DNA from: Adineta ricciae
Lineage: Eukaryota; Rotifera; Eurotatoria; Adinetida; Adinetidae
DNA: 64,000 nt
Assembly: GCA_905250025.1 (NCBI GenBank)
Contig: CAJNOJ010000012.1
Location: 434,001 to 498,000 of the forward strand
Reading direction: 5' to 3'
A model generated the notes under the pieces. It was not told the origin of the DNA and did not search any database. It worked only from the letters and a program-made list of their open reading frames with translations. This document shows, piece after piece, positions 1-11,500 of this stretch. Position numbers and translations under genes: made by a program. Numbering within the stretch: the stretch's first letter is position 1; the number at the start of each line of letters is the position of its first letter.

Positions 1-1
1 T

Positions 2-247
2 CATTGTCGCACACAGATTGTCAGTCAAACAGCGAAGAAGCCTGGCCTTCTTGCTTGGCTTCTCTGCGGTGGAATGGCTTTGCTTGGTTTTTGGTTGTGC
101 TGCTTTATTCCATTTTGTATTGACTCTTGCAAGGTTAGAAATTATTTCGTGTAAAATAATCTACTCGAAATGTTTCTCTTTCTATAGGATACGGAACACT
201 ATTGTCCAAATTGTCATATTCTGCTCGGTGTCAATAAAACGATTTGA
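2..247 (+). CDS. LITAF-domain protein, 3' part only
   Basis: This is the C-terminal part of a LITAF (LPS-induced TNF factor) domain protein; its start lies left of the window. Exons are 2-133 and 188-247, with an intron at 134-187. The first exon encodes a hydrophobic segment containing CCFIPFCIDSCK. The second opens with DTEHYCPNCHILLG, the second Cys-x2-Cys half of the LITAF zinc site, and ends at TGA 245-247. In this family the two CxxC halves are joined across a hydrophobic membrane-inserted helix, and the proteins act at late endosome and lysosome membranes. The next gene has the same final exon design and an intron at the same place, so the two are probably tandem duplicates. Confidence 0.8.
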
Positions 248-443
248 AACATGAGAATACATTTTAAAACCAAAGTTTCGTTTTTTCGCTTTTATATGTG
301 AATTTGAGACGAGTAAAAACACTGTTGATTCTGTAAGGGAATAAATAGAGCACAATGGAAGGAGCAGAACGTATAAATTTGATTGTTTCATTTTTGATTT
401 GAAAAAAAAAAGAACTTTCTACGGTAATATCGCAACATCAATC

Positions 444-909
444 ATGTCAGGTTTATATCCAACGGAAGGAAAATCAAATGCACCGCCGCCATCTTATTGT
501 AAGTAGAGTATTTAGTCTGAGAAGTGAAACTTGGTTTATTTCCTAGCACAATCAACTTACTCATCACCAACGGTATCCATGCCTCTCGCTGGGTATCCTC
601 CAACGGCAACAATCACGTATGGACAGATTCCAATTCAATGTACCTGTCCTTATTGTCGACATGTTATCGTTACGCGAACCGAAACAAAGACCGGAGTAGT
701 TCCATGGATCGCATGTTTGATTATTGGATGTGCCGGTGCATTCTGTGGCTGTTGTCTTATTCCATTTTGTATACGAAGTCTTAAAGTAAGTGTGTGTATG
801 ATCATCAGTGAATGGTGTTGTAGAGCAATTCGTTTTCTTTCTATGTTAGGATACAGAACATTACTGTCCGAGTTGTCAACATTATCTTGGTGTTGGATCT
901 GTCATGTAA
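444..909 (+). CDS. LITAF-domain zinc protein (complete, 117 aa)
   Basis: A complete small LITAF-like protein, probably a monotopic endosomal membrane protein. Exons are 444-498, 547-785 and 850-909. The N-terminus is rich in Pro, Ser and Gly (PPPSY), as is usual for the family's trafficking-motif region. The domain begins at about residue 40 with CTCPYCRH, continues with a Gly/Cys-rich hydrophobic segment (about residues 62-85), and ends with DTEHYCPSCQHYLG. Both Cys pairs needed to bind zinc are present. It lies about 200 bp downstream of a partial paralogue and shares its last-exon boundary. AATAAA-like signals follow the stop, near 990 and 1115. Confidence 0.85.
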
Positions 910-1175
910 TCTCATCAGAACTCAATATTATCGCATTTGATTCTCAGCAAAAATACATTTCTCTCACGCAAAAAAAACAGATTTGTTGTCTAATAAATAT
1001 ACAAGCTCAAGCGTACTTGACTGATACAGTTTGCCATGTCGTATTTTTAAAACTTGAATCGTGTTTGAATGGCGACCTCTTTCGTTTTAAATCTTCAAAT
1101 ATGTTATTAGTTAAATAAAGCAATCAAATCAAAATATTTCAATTGCATCGATTGTACCAAGGATACAATGTTGAT

Positions 1176-1620
1176 ATGAACTGTGTAACCACCCATTCCT
1201 CAATGAAAAGCACAAATTTAAACAGATCTATTCTCCAGTTTAGTCGTCGATGGATTTCTTCAAATCAGAATCAACCGATCTCTGCAAAAGTATCTTCGAT
1301 TCGATCCTATCTCACCACATACATTGAACAACGTCGAAAACAAGTCCAGAAACATGATATTCGACTCGAACCATATCTGTCAAAAGGTGTTTACACTGAA
1401 TCAGGTGCTATTCGGCCCGTAAGTTTCCGTCTTGCAATCATCAGCAAAATTTTGTTTTCGAACGATTTAGATGCCAAAACGATATCCACTTGGAATTGCG
1501 AAAGTCTTTCTCGTTGCATTTCCGTTTCTTTATCTCGGCTCTATTGTAAGCAAATACGCAGCTTTAGGCTTAGAAAGAATGGATGTTTTTATTTATAACG
1601 ACGATGATGATGACGATTAA
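1176..1620 (+). CDS. SMDT1: EMRE, essential regulator of the mitochondrial calcium uniporter
   Basis: Exons 1176-1418 and 1471-1620 give 130 residues. The protein matches EMRE, the single-pass inner-membrane subunit that links MCU to its MICU gatekeepers. Visible hallmarks are a mitochondrial-type N-terminus rich in Ser, Arg and Asn, the GAIRP-MPKRYPLG segment before the membrane helix, a helix around FLVAFPFLYLGSIVSKYAAL containing the family GxxxS-type packing motif, and a C-terminal run of six aspartates straight before the stop. The acidic tail is the part known in animal EMRE to contact MICU1. Length and layout match animal EMRE. The presumed start, ATG 1176, is the first ATG in frame; two more in-frame ATGs follow, so the exact start is less sure than the identity. 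Confidence 0.85.
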
Positions 1621-1792
1621 CAAAATTTAGTCCGAGTTCTTTTTCTGATATTATTACTGTGCATGATTTAGTGTGATTTGTGCGTATAGAGAAGAATCAC
1701 CAATTCGACTTTTGCTTTTATAAATAGACAACCAAGTGTGTAGTATTTTTCGAATATATTCACATCGAAAAGTGATTGATACAAATAATTGC

Positions 1793-3003
1793 TTACAATT
1801 GATCACGATTGATGACATGTTTGCTATTGAACAATTGATAAGCATTTCGATTTTCAATCGGAGAATAAATACCGTCCCAAGCAAAAAAGTAACTGATTAA
1901 ATTGAAATGATTAGCGATGGCTATGGGCCTAAATCGAAAATAGTTTCATCCTTCTCATCGGAAAAGGAATAGACTTACCATAAACTATAGTCAAAATGTC
2001 CATCAGTTGTATGTGGACCTACTTCACCTAACGCAAACGGTTTGCCTAATCGAACCATTTCTTCATATCCTTGCATTGAATTCTATCGATAAAAGACTTT
2101 TCGTATGAAAGTCGATCTTCTATTTTCAATTCCTACCGGATCATCAACATAGACATCCAATGCAACAATATCAACATAATCATCTCCTGGATAGAACATG
2201 GATGGATTCGGAGCACTTTGATCAGGTGCATAAATCCATAGAAGATTGTGTAAATTCATTTCAGTAGAAAAATATTCGAACAGTGAAATCCAAACAGATC
2301 GAAAGTCATTTGAATTCTAAATATAGATCAGTCATTTGATATAGGATGAAAAAAATAACTTTTATTAAATGTAACCTGATTTCCCCACCAAAACCATGCT
2401 CCATTCATTTCGTGCAATGGTCGGAATAAAACTGTAACATTTGCTTCTTGTAATTCATTCAATCCATCAGCTATTATATTCAAATAGGATTTCCATCGTT
2501 GACCTGTTTCACTTTGAAAATCTAATAAATCAGTGAAAGTTAAGTTTGTACGATTCTTCAAGAATCCTCCATCGGGTGAAGCCGGGTTGGGAAAATGTAT
2601 ATCAATGGTTACGAGTCCATTCGCATTCGAATGATCTTTCAGATATTTATTACAAGAATAGTTGATGATTGTTTGTGGGGGTGTTGCATGTAACCATCCA
2701 GCAGCATAGTCGCAGCCAAGTATAGCGGGTGTATGACCTGTTAGATTGGTGATCTGATCCATTTGAATTAGATTGAAAGTGACGTTACTCCAGCCGGCGA
2801 ATTGACCAGAAAGATACCGATCTAATCATGATCACAGAAATGGAAACAAAATCGTCGAAAGACTAGACGTTTAACGTACTTTGTGTGGGTAAAGTATCGA
2901 GGAAATTGAGAATATATCTCGTTTTCTCATTCGCTCCTTTATCTGCAGGTTCCCGAGCATAGCAAACAATTCCAATTAGAAGAAATTTTAGATAGAAATG
3001 CAT
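1793..3003 (-). CDS. Secreted glycoside hydrolase family 26 (beta-mannanase-like)
   Basis: Five exons on the minus strand (3003-2880, 2821-2376, 2316-2137, 2082-1979, 1928-1793) give 329 residues. It starts with a short hydrophobic signal peptide (FLLIGIVCYA). GH26 enzymes cleave beta-1,4-mannans with two glutamates. The acid/base Glu is in FRPLHEMNGAWFWWG and the nucleophile is in FALGEVGP. Other matching parts are LSGQFAGW near the N-terminus, the ATPP/YSCN region, and a Trp-rich end with AWDGIYSPIENRN. GH26 is common in bacteria, fungi and some invertebrate guts. The gene has four short introns and eukaryotic splice sites, so it is domesticated even if it was transferred. A TATA-like box lies about 40 bp upstream of the ATG. 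Confidence 0.85.
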
Positions 3004-3040
3004 TTGAATGAATGAATGAATACGAACATATCCATATACA

Positions 3041-3050
3041 ACTTATATAG
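3041..3050 (-). promoter_or_regulatory. TATA-like box of the GH26 gene
   Basis: The minus strand reads CTATATAAGT, ending 38 bp upstream of the GH26 ATG. The spacing would give a very short 5' leader. Motif match only. Confidence 0.45.
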
Positions 3051-3414
3051 GGGCATTAATGTTGTTTTCTCAGAAGATTAGGCAGCAATTAAATTTAAAG
3101 ACGCAACACATATAGGAAATGAATTATATCACTTGGATTGACTATGAAGCTGTGAAAATTATCAAACAGAAATATGAGATACTCAACATTTTGCACTCGT
3201 CATCGTTAAAAAGTATGTCTCACGGTTCTCGTAGGTGGCAGACGTCAATCCAATACACACTTTATTCTATTCTGCACGTTATCAAGAGTAATGAGTAATA
3301 GTTTCCCTCGCAAAAGAAACCAAAACTACCATATTGACACAGAGTATGAAGATCATGGCGTCATTATTTTCCGTTCTGTTGTATACCTTAAAAAACTTGA
3401 CGCGCGCATATTAC

Positions 3415-3423
3415 TATATAAAA
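3415..3423 (+). promoter_or_regulatory. TATA-like box of the LURP-one-like gene
   Basis: TATATAAAA lies about 50 bp upstream of ATG 3470, a plausible distance for a short 5' leader. Motif match only. Confidence 0.45.
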
Positions 3424-3469
3424 ATAAATGTTTAACCCAGGTTGACATACAGTTATTTTTTTTGCTGTG

Positions 3470-4080
3470 ATGGCTTACTACATGCAACCTCCTGCCGACT
3501 ATTCTTACCAACAAGCAATGCCGACACGTCGGTATCAAATCCGCGAGAAAATCTTTTCCTTAGGTGATAATTTTAAAATAAAAGATGAATCAGGCCAAGA
3601 TGTGTATACAGTTCGATCAAAACTGTTCTCATTCGGCGATAAACTCATTCTTGAAGATATGGCTGGAAAGTAAGTCGGACGATTTTGAAGAGGATATTAT
3701 TAGAAATAAACTTTGATTGTAGTGGTTTGGTAAAAATTCGTCAGGAATTGATGCATCTTCATCCGACATTCAATCTTCTCTCTGCTCGCAGTGGTGATTC
3801 GGATCGACAGTTAGCTGTTGTAAAGAAGAAATTCACTTTTTTACGTCAAAAATTCACAATTGATTCTGTCTATGGAGAATATTCTCTCGAAGGTTTAGAC
3901 ATATTCGCTCATTCGTTTACATTGATGAAAAACGGACAAACAGTAGCGATTGTAAACAAGAAATTCTTCTCATTATCCGATACATATGGAGTTGAAATTG
4001 CAGGTAATGAAGATCATGCTTTTGTTTTATCATTAATTATTATCCTCGATCAAATTATTTATGACAAACATAATAACTAA
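3470..4080 (+). CDS. LURP-one-related (LOR/tubby C-like) protein
   Basis: Exons 3470-3669 and 3723-4080 give 185 residues. The protein shows the repeating strand pattern of the LURP-one-related fold: RRYQIREKIFSLGDNFKIKDESG, then VYTVRSKLFSFGDKLILED, then KKKFTFLRQKFTIDSVYGEYSLEG and VAIVNKKFFSLSDTYGVEI. The alternating 'xKxFSxGDxFxIxD' strands form the tubby-like beta barrel. Relatives include plant LOR proteins and phospholipid scramblases, but the biochemical role of LOR proteins is mostly unknown, so none is assigned. The N-terminus (YYMQPPADYSYQQAMP) is a low-complexity tail. The intron preserves the Asn codon at the junction. An AATAAA signal follows at about 4124. Confidence 0.75.
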
Positions 4081-4258
4081 ATATTGAAACATATTTATTC
4101 AACTTTGTTTCTTTTTATTATCGAATAAATGATATATATAGAACGTTCAACTTCATATCACATGGTCAGATGTCGCCTGAAGTCACGAATCCTCTATAGT
4201 ATTTCGTTGGACTCATTTCTGGGTATTTTTTCCTATCTCATATATACATTATCATACA

Positions 4259-5318
4259 ATGGGCGAGTAGGAGATATTCTGCGATATGTAATCCGAAGAA
4301 GTTTGATCATTTGTTGTTTTTAGTCGTCATTTATTTCTCGGAAATTTATGTCATGTGTCTATCGAATGTTTACGTTCACACTGTGAGAAATATGGTACAA
4401 TCACTGACTTGTCTATCAATCGAGACAATGATAATAATGTAATTATGCTTATTTGTTCATTGAATTTCTACTGATCAGAGGCGACTTTTCGTAGATTTAT
4501 CATTGTTTCGGCTTTCTTGCGTATCAATCAGCTCATTCGACTACAGAATTTATGTCTACACGACCGCATTGTCTTAATGGAGAGGAAATCTTTGTTAAAC
4601 GTGCTCTGCCGCGTGCAACCGCAACAATTCCTGAACGACTTGTTGTCACAAACCGACTAGTCATACGTCAAGCAACGAAATACGAGAAACGATCTCTGAG
4701 GAATTATTTTCAAAAACTCGGTGACATTAGAAAGTTTGATTACAACAAAGGTTTCATCGACTTCGAGGTACCACAATGATCTGTCATTTTCCTAATCAAA
4801 GCTTTCATTTCTTTCAGGATTATGACACTGTCGATCGTATTCTACTTGCACGACCACATTATCTCGATGATAGGCAAGTGCATGTTACTAAATTCATCCC
4901 GACCGAACAAACAATTGTTGATGAAAATGACAATGATGATGAACTCGTAAATCTTTACTCTGTGAATTTCAATCATTCGAAATGATCTCTCGTGTTTTAG
5001 ACTTCTCTTGTCGAAGAAGAGACATTCAAAATCAAATACGAGTGTCTTGTCAAACAATTTGAAGAGTATAAAGAAACGAAAGAGAATGAAGTGAATTTTC
5101 TTCGCAAAGAAATCGAACGGCTAAGAGAAGAACTATCTGACATCACACAGGTGAAATTAGATAAATTAATAAAAAATCAACAATCGTTTCATAATCAATT
5201 CCTCCAGCATCGTTTGTCAACATCGGGTTTCACTCATGCACAAATGTGTGAGAGTTTTCTTCAATCAACAACGAGCAGAAAACGTCGAACAACAGAAGAT
5301 GAACAGAATATGTTCTGA
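4259..5318 (+). CDS. Two-RRM RNA-binding protein (hnRNP A/B-like) with C-terminal coiled coil
   Basis: Exons 4259-4266, 4324-4438, 4495-4767, 4818-4946 and 5001-5318 give 280 residues. RRM1 starts almost at the N-terminus: RHLFLGNL is RNP2-like and CFGFLAY is RNP1-like, followed by MSTRPHCLNGEEIFVKRALPR, which resembles the end of RRM1 in hnRNP A/B. RRM2 is more diverged (NRLVIRQ as RNP2; KGFIDFED as RNP1), lacks some aromatic residues and is split by an intron inside the fold. After an acidic linker (DENDNDDE) comes a charged helical stretch (about residues 175-230) likely to form a coiled coil, then a basic RKRR segment that could be a nuclear signal. The C-terminus lacks the Gly-rich tail of true hnRNP A proteins. 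The 8-nt first exon was chosen because it supplies an in-frame Met-Gly-Asp; it is the least certain part. Confidence 0.7.
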
Positions 5319-5681
5319 ACTGTTGCTTTTATATCAAATGGTTATATTTACTATGACATTAAATATAAATGAGTACGTGTGAAAGAAATGAGATCAGAAA
5401 TTCGATTAAAACTATTCCGTCTGTTGACAAATGTTGATTGATTCTCGCTCTAACTTGAAACAATGAGTGAAATCTATGCAGAAAACCGACAAGTGTAATG
5501 ACAGTTTTTGAAAGAAAAAAGAAACAATTTTCTTATCTTTATCGCAAACGTTTGATAACATCAATTTGAAGAGAACAGAAAAGAAAAGAAGAAAAAAAAA
5601 TGTGTTTTTTCCATCATTTCTGTGTATTATTTACCCATATAGAGGTTTCTTGTGGACAGACATATACAGAAAAGAAACAAA
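5319..5681. other. Spacer, no gene seen
   Basis: This stretch lies between the RRM gene and the Josephin gene. It contains an ATTAAA-like signal near 5360 and an A-rich tract near 5575-5600. I see no coding structure. Confidence 0.5.
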
Positions 5682-6701
5682 ATGGCAGTTGCCTCGCCCA
5701 ATCTGTCAGAATCTCGTGAATATATTCTCAATCAATTTCAAGTGAAATTTACAACTAATTCTCGTCGAAACATTTCTTTAATATTTGCATAGGAGATAAC
5801 AGCTTTGAATATCGAAGATGCCATTTGTTTCCTCGATCAGTACGATTGGAAACTCGACGTAAATCAAAACTTATTCGTTTGTTTTTTCCTCCTCTATACA
5901 CTTCCTAATTCAGGACGTCATCAATGATTATTACAATGGAATCGAAGTGAAACAAAAACCAACGCACAATCCAAGTAAAATATCGAAAAGTGCTGAATTA
6001 TTTTTCTATTTCTTCATTTCAGATTTAGGAAGATTCTATTCCATTGAAAAAGACAACGAACAACACGATGAAGACAGTGATCGACATTATGCAGAGTTAT
6101 TACAAACATACGGTGATGCTGATGATTGGGCGCGAGCCCAACAATCGCGACAATATTTCGAAGCCAAAGTAAATTAATAATCGGAGAAGAAAAACGAAAT
6201 TTCTTTGTTATTGCTTTTTTTTTTCTCCAGCCAATTTATCATGAAAAACAACGCTTAATGCGATGTGGTCTACATTCGTTGAACAATCTTTTTCAAATGC
6301 CGAAATTGTTCACTAATCATAATTTGGAAAGTATCGTTCGAGAATTCGATAAACGCAAACTTTTCAACGATTATCGAACGTTGTGGTTAGGAAATTATGA
6401 TTTACGGATCTTGATCGAAGCAATCAATCGATGTGGATTCGATGTACGACAAATCGATGTTTATCGTGGTGAAAGTTTCGAACGATTACCTTGGGATTCC
6501 TATTTTGGTTTGTTAATCAATTTAAATGGTGCTCATTGGTTTACAATCAAGAATCTGAGTGGAATTTATTATAATCTCGATTCAACATTACGCAAGCCAA
6601 TTGAAATCGGACAAAGATCTCATTTAATTCAGTATTTGTATCGTTTGATACGTCAGACACGAACAGTTTATTTGTTTGTTGTATCGCAGAAGATCGTTTG
6701 A
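5682..6701 (+). CDS. UBA-like plus Josephin-domain deubiquitinase
   Basis: Five exons (5682-5741, 5793-5858, 5914-5974, 6023-6168, 6231-6701) give 267 residues. The C-terminal half (about 112-267) is a Josephin cysteine protease of the JOSD1/2 type: YHEKQRLMRCGLHSLNNLFQ carries the catalytic Cys123, LNGAHWFTIKN the His and YNLDST the third residue. It should cleave ubiquitin chains. The N-terminal part (about 10-52) reads like a UBA-like three-helix bundle (EYILNQFQEITALNIEDAICFLDQYDWKLDDVINDYYNG, in segments across three exons), the type that binds ubiquitin in FAF1/UBXD proteins. Human JOSD1/2 have no such extension, so the layout is unusual. The linker (about 60-110) is acidic and contains DADDWARAQQ. 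Introns all keep phase. Confidence 0.75.
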
Positions 6702-8572
6702 TAGTTTCGGTGATTGACAGTCAGAATGTATCTTTTCTTCATCATATTTTGTTGATTAAATATTTTATTCCGGAAATCCTATCGTCAATGTCATGTTCAG
6801 TCTTTCCTTGAATCGAAAGAACGATGTTCATCATCGAGAAACATATTCGAAAAAGGAAGAAAACCCGGATGCCAGCATTCATGGTCAAATAACTAACGAG
6901 AAAACGAAAGGTAGAAGGTAAGGACAAATGAAAAAGAGTTCTCCTCGTCGATACATGAAGATGACTGTAGAATTCAGAGCGAAGTTCATATAAAAAAAAG
7001 TGTCACTAATCGAAGGTGTTTCGTAATTGATCAATCGGGTTGAATATATTGGTAAGTCGATGATGTAAAAGCGACTAGAAGAGGTTATGGCATCTCAAGG
7101 ATCAAATAGAAACTTATTGGATTATGCTATTAATTATATTATTTACACGAGCACACTAATATTTATATCGTCAGGAAAGATGATTTTCATAATTAGGTTT
7201 TTTGAAAGAACTTTGCCAGGTTTTCTATTAAGTCCGAACGATTTATTAATAGGAGAAAAATCTCGTTTCTGACTGCCAGCGCAGTGAAATGAACGTTTCT
7301 TTGATGAAGTGCAACAAATCCTTCTGGTGTTTTCCAGCAGGAGAAGGAAAAAAACTTTAATAGTTATGACCCGTTCGTGGAGATGCGTGATAAGCATAGA
7401 GAAGAAATAGAATATGCGTGTGTTTAGTCAAGTAGATGAATGAGTTAGTTGCTTATCGTACCGTACTGACGTCAGTTTAATGATGAGAACAAAGTTCTGT
7501 TGTTGTGGCAACGAAGTGGCGACAAAGACAAAGCAGAAGAGAAGAAAGAGAATCTAAAGTGTGAAGTGCAAAATGGATCATCTGAATGCTTGAAAAAGAT
7601 AGTGGAGAAAAACAATCTTTTTGTCGCTCTTTTCTTTTTTCCTTCACGACCGGTCGTGGTAATAAGAAGCACTTTTCTTTTTAAGCACAATTATGCTTGG
7701 ATAGAGAAGAATACAAGCAACGGCTCTTCATGTCTTAATTATCGTTTTCAACACAAAATCAACTTCACTTTATTACAGTTATTTTCGATAACAACATCCT
7801 CTTCAACGGCAACAATGGATAATAAATTAGGAAAGGTGACTATAGAGACTTCAAACACGGCTAAGTTGTTAGATATATATTTTTTCTCTTTTTTGCATAA
7901 CATAAGCAAGGGGAATGAGTGTTGAGGTGTTGTTTTTATCTGTCTATCCGATTCTTCCATAACACGATTTTCTTCTGCTTATCGATCTGAATTAGGACGA
8001 TTATTTTTTTTCTCTCTGATTTGATCGGAAAACAGCCGATTCAACGAATCTTTCTCTTGACATTGCTTTGACGCTATGCAAATCGAATTGCTTTCACAAT
8101 CTTACAAACGCGAGTACAAATACAAAGCGCATTCTTCGGCTGTGAATAGAATGACAAAAATCCTCTTTTCAACAATACAGAGCGAGTTGATCATTTCCTA
8201 AGTCATTAATTCTTTAAGACTTTTGTTTTTTTTTAATCGATTAACGAGAGTGTGAATAAGGTTAGATAGCACGTAGTACGTTATGGAATGTCATATTTTG
8301 TATATTAAAGCCTGGAGAAACAACGATAATGAAACTGTTGTTCCTGGCAAAGTTGAATGGATGAAGAAAGGAAATACTAATGTCATCGCTTTCCTGTTAA
8401 TTTCCTTAAAATTTAAATGAGATTGTTCATTATAAATAGCAATTCTGAGATAGTCTTGCACTGCGAATTCACTTTTTCTCCCCGAAAGAATCGAGCAGAT
8501 TGATCACAACACATTCTTTTTATGGCTTTTCGATTTCATTCCCTCTCTTTCTCCTTTTAGTTGCAACGAAAA
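6702..8572. other. Long spacer and probable 5' region of the PDE gene
   Basis: About 1.9 kb without convincing exons. Open frames exist near 7500-7925 on both strands but show no family motif or splice continuity. A pyrimidine tract followed by TTTTAG ends at 8560, 12 bp before the PDE start. This suggests a 5' leader intron, so an untranslated or short coding first exon probably lies somewhere in this stretch. Confidence 0.45.
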
Positions 8573-11500
8573 ATGTATCACCCGCCTAGTGGTACCTCAG
8601 AAAGTGCCGAGCACTCGTTAACTGAAGAAATGGTTGCGAAATACTTGGCACGAAAACCAAACTTCCTCAAACGATGGTTCAAAGACAATGCAAGTAATGA
8701 TTTAATCAACGACTGTATTCGAATAAAAGAACAAAATGAATATCTATCGAAACCTCGTGCATCCGTCACACACGAAATGTTCAATAGTATTGTCCAAGGT
8801 CATCGAACAAGCCGACCGGTATCGTCATCCAAATCTTCGGTGACAAATTATACACATTTAGATGAAAATGAATTATTTTTCGAATTAATACGTGATATTG
8901 CCAATGAACTCAACGTCGATGTTGTGTGCCATAAAATCTTGATAAATGTATCCATTTTAACCAATTCTGACCGGGGAAGTTTATTTTTAGCACGTGGACC
9001 CAAAGATGGTCGGTATCTCGTGTCAAAATTATTCGACGTTACCGCTGGATCAACATTAGAACAATCTCTACATCGAGAAGACCAGCAAATCATCATTCCG
9101 TTCGGCAAAGGTATTGCTGGACATGTTGCGTCAACGAAAGAGTATATTAATATTCCGGATGCGTATGAAGTGAGTGACTGACACGTATTTGTCGTTGTAG
9201 AATTCAAGTGAAGAAGTATTTTATTCGTATAAAACAAGAGTGAAGTTTCCTTTCAACTACATAATCGTGCAACAACTACTTTTTTTCGTTGATGTTCGAG
9301 GGGCGGGTTGCTGAGTTTCAACGTGGACTTGCTTTTCAGATGTAGCGTCCATTTGTACATTTTGTTCAGGTTGAGGTTGAGGAACAACTTCGGCTGATTT
9401 TGATTTCTTCAGTGTTTGCTCGCGACGTGTCGCTTGCCGACTGGAATGTACACTGTCCAAATTCGATGTAAGTCGATTTATTGGAACGAGACCTGCATAA
9501 GACGTGCGCATTTTATACTCGGCGATATTTCGTTTGACATCTGTATATGATTTGTATTTGACCATTCTTTGATTGACTGAGTTTTATTATTCAAATTTGA
9601 GTATGTCGACAATAATGTGCACTGCTATTGACAATGCCATTTTAAAAGAAAATATTTTCTTTTACCTTTTTCTTTTCTTTTCTTCCAATAGGATCCCAGA
9701 TTTAACAAAGAAGTGGATATTAAAACAGGTTATAGAACACACTCAATATGCTGTATGCCAATTCTCAATCGAGACAATGTGGTCATCGGCGTTGCGCAAA
9801 TAATCAACAAAAAAACTGGTACACATGAGTTTACATCCAAAGATATCAACGTGAGTTCACCAATATTCCTCGATCACATGCTTCTTGAAATCAATCTTGC
9901 AGGTCTTCCGTAATTATTTAACATTCTGTGGACTTAGCCTATCCAATGCTCAAATATTCGAATTATCCATTCAAGAATTTAAAAAGAATCAAGTAAGCTT
10001 AATCACGTTCTTGTTTAACGTTGTGTTGACGACCTCAAAACAACGTGTAGGAAAGAAGAGAAAAAATTCTATAGTAAAGTGCTCTTGATACACGCGCGCG
10101 CGCGTGTGTGTGTGCAAGCAGTTGAACGTTTCTCTCTCTCTCTCTTGTTATTCTTGATTTTTTGTTCATCATGCGCATGGAGACTAATCAACTATGAGAA
10201 AGAGTGAAGTTTTTACAAGGAACAATGACGTAGTTTTGAAAGAAAGCAATCCTCGAGAATGAGAGAGAAAACTGACGTCTAATGCCATTTTGTTGGTCGG
10301 AAAAAGTACAACGAACAATTGCTCAATCATGTCTCGTTGCTTTACGATCGAACAACAACGTTATAACATATTATGACGCACATTTACAGGCTATGGAAAC
10401 TTCAATAACTAATAAAGAAGAGGAATTGACACTATTAGTCAAACTCAAGGTCAGATATTTGTCTGTTTTGGCATACAAATATTAAAAAAACGAATTTGAT
10501 TATTCTCGCAATTGTCTTCTTTGTTTTTCTTTCGTTTAGCTTCTGTTGAACTTGGCTCGAAACTTATTCCGTGAACAAGTTGATCTCGAACGATTAGTAA
10601 ACAAGATTACAACTGAATCTCAAGGTCTCATGCGATGTGCTCGATGTTGTGTCTATATCCTCGATCGATTAGTATCATCCACCGATAAACCAGAAGTAGT
10701 CTTTTATCGATTTGATTCTTGTAGAACAACTTTCTGCCTTTAGGATATCCATTTTTCAAAAGGATTCGATATGATCTATGGCGAAGAATTCAAAGTTACA
10801 ACGTAAGTCTTTGTTTTAGAAGTTTTAAGAGAGAAATAGAAGAACGATCGTTTAGAAACGACTTTCTCGAAAATTCTCGGTATGCTAAAATAGCTTTTCA
10901 CGTCGCAACGACTATGGAGACGGTCATTATCAATGACATTGCGAACAATCAATCATTAGCACACTTAGTAAGCAACATTCACGTTTCAGCTATCGAAATT
11001 CTTTCCAAATTTCATTTCTTTCAGCTGATCGCTGGTGGTAATGATACATTCGAATTGAAAAATCTTCTCTGCGTACCGATTATGGATGGCGATGGACACG
11101 TCATCGGTATTACACAAGTGATGAATAAACTAAATGAACGTGCCTTTACTGAAGATGATGTTGCTATCATTGAAGTAGGTTTACGTGATTGTTCTTTGCG
11201 GAAAGATCAAATTTCCGGTACTTTTTTAGGCATTTTCTGTGTTTTGTGGTTTGGGTATACATAATACTCGTCAATATGAGAACGTTGCTCGTTTAACAGC
11301 GAAACAGAATGTCGCATTCGAAGTTTTATCATACCATGTAGTCGCTTCTGACGAGGATGTTCAACGTGTTGTTCATATATCACTCCCCGAAGCGAATCAA
11401 CTTCGTCTATATGCTTGGGAATTCAATGACATGATTTTAACAGATGATGAAACAGTCTTAGCCAGCATACGCATGTTTGTCGAGTTGGATTTAACGAAAA

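Larger units (their letters stand above)
3004..3469. other. Divergent promoter region
   Basis: This 466-bp spacer lies between the head-to-head GH26 and LURP-one-like genes. It holds a TATA-like box for each direction (3041-3050 minus, 3415-3423 plus). I see no coding exon in it. Confidence 0.5.

Noticed and set aside
7500-7925. Plus-strand 141-codon frame in the long spacer, with overlapping minus frames
   Set aside because: Low-complexity, no ATG-led motif and no splice structure.
10390-10449. Constitutive PDE exon
   Set aside because: Homology joins the flanking exons directly, so I left it out of the main model and list it only as a possible cassette exon.
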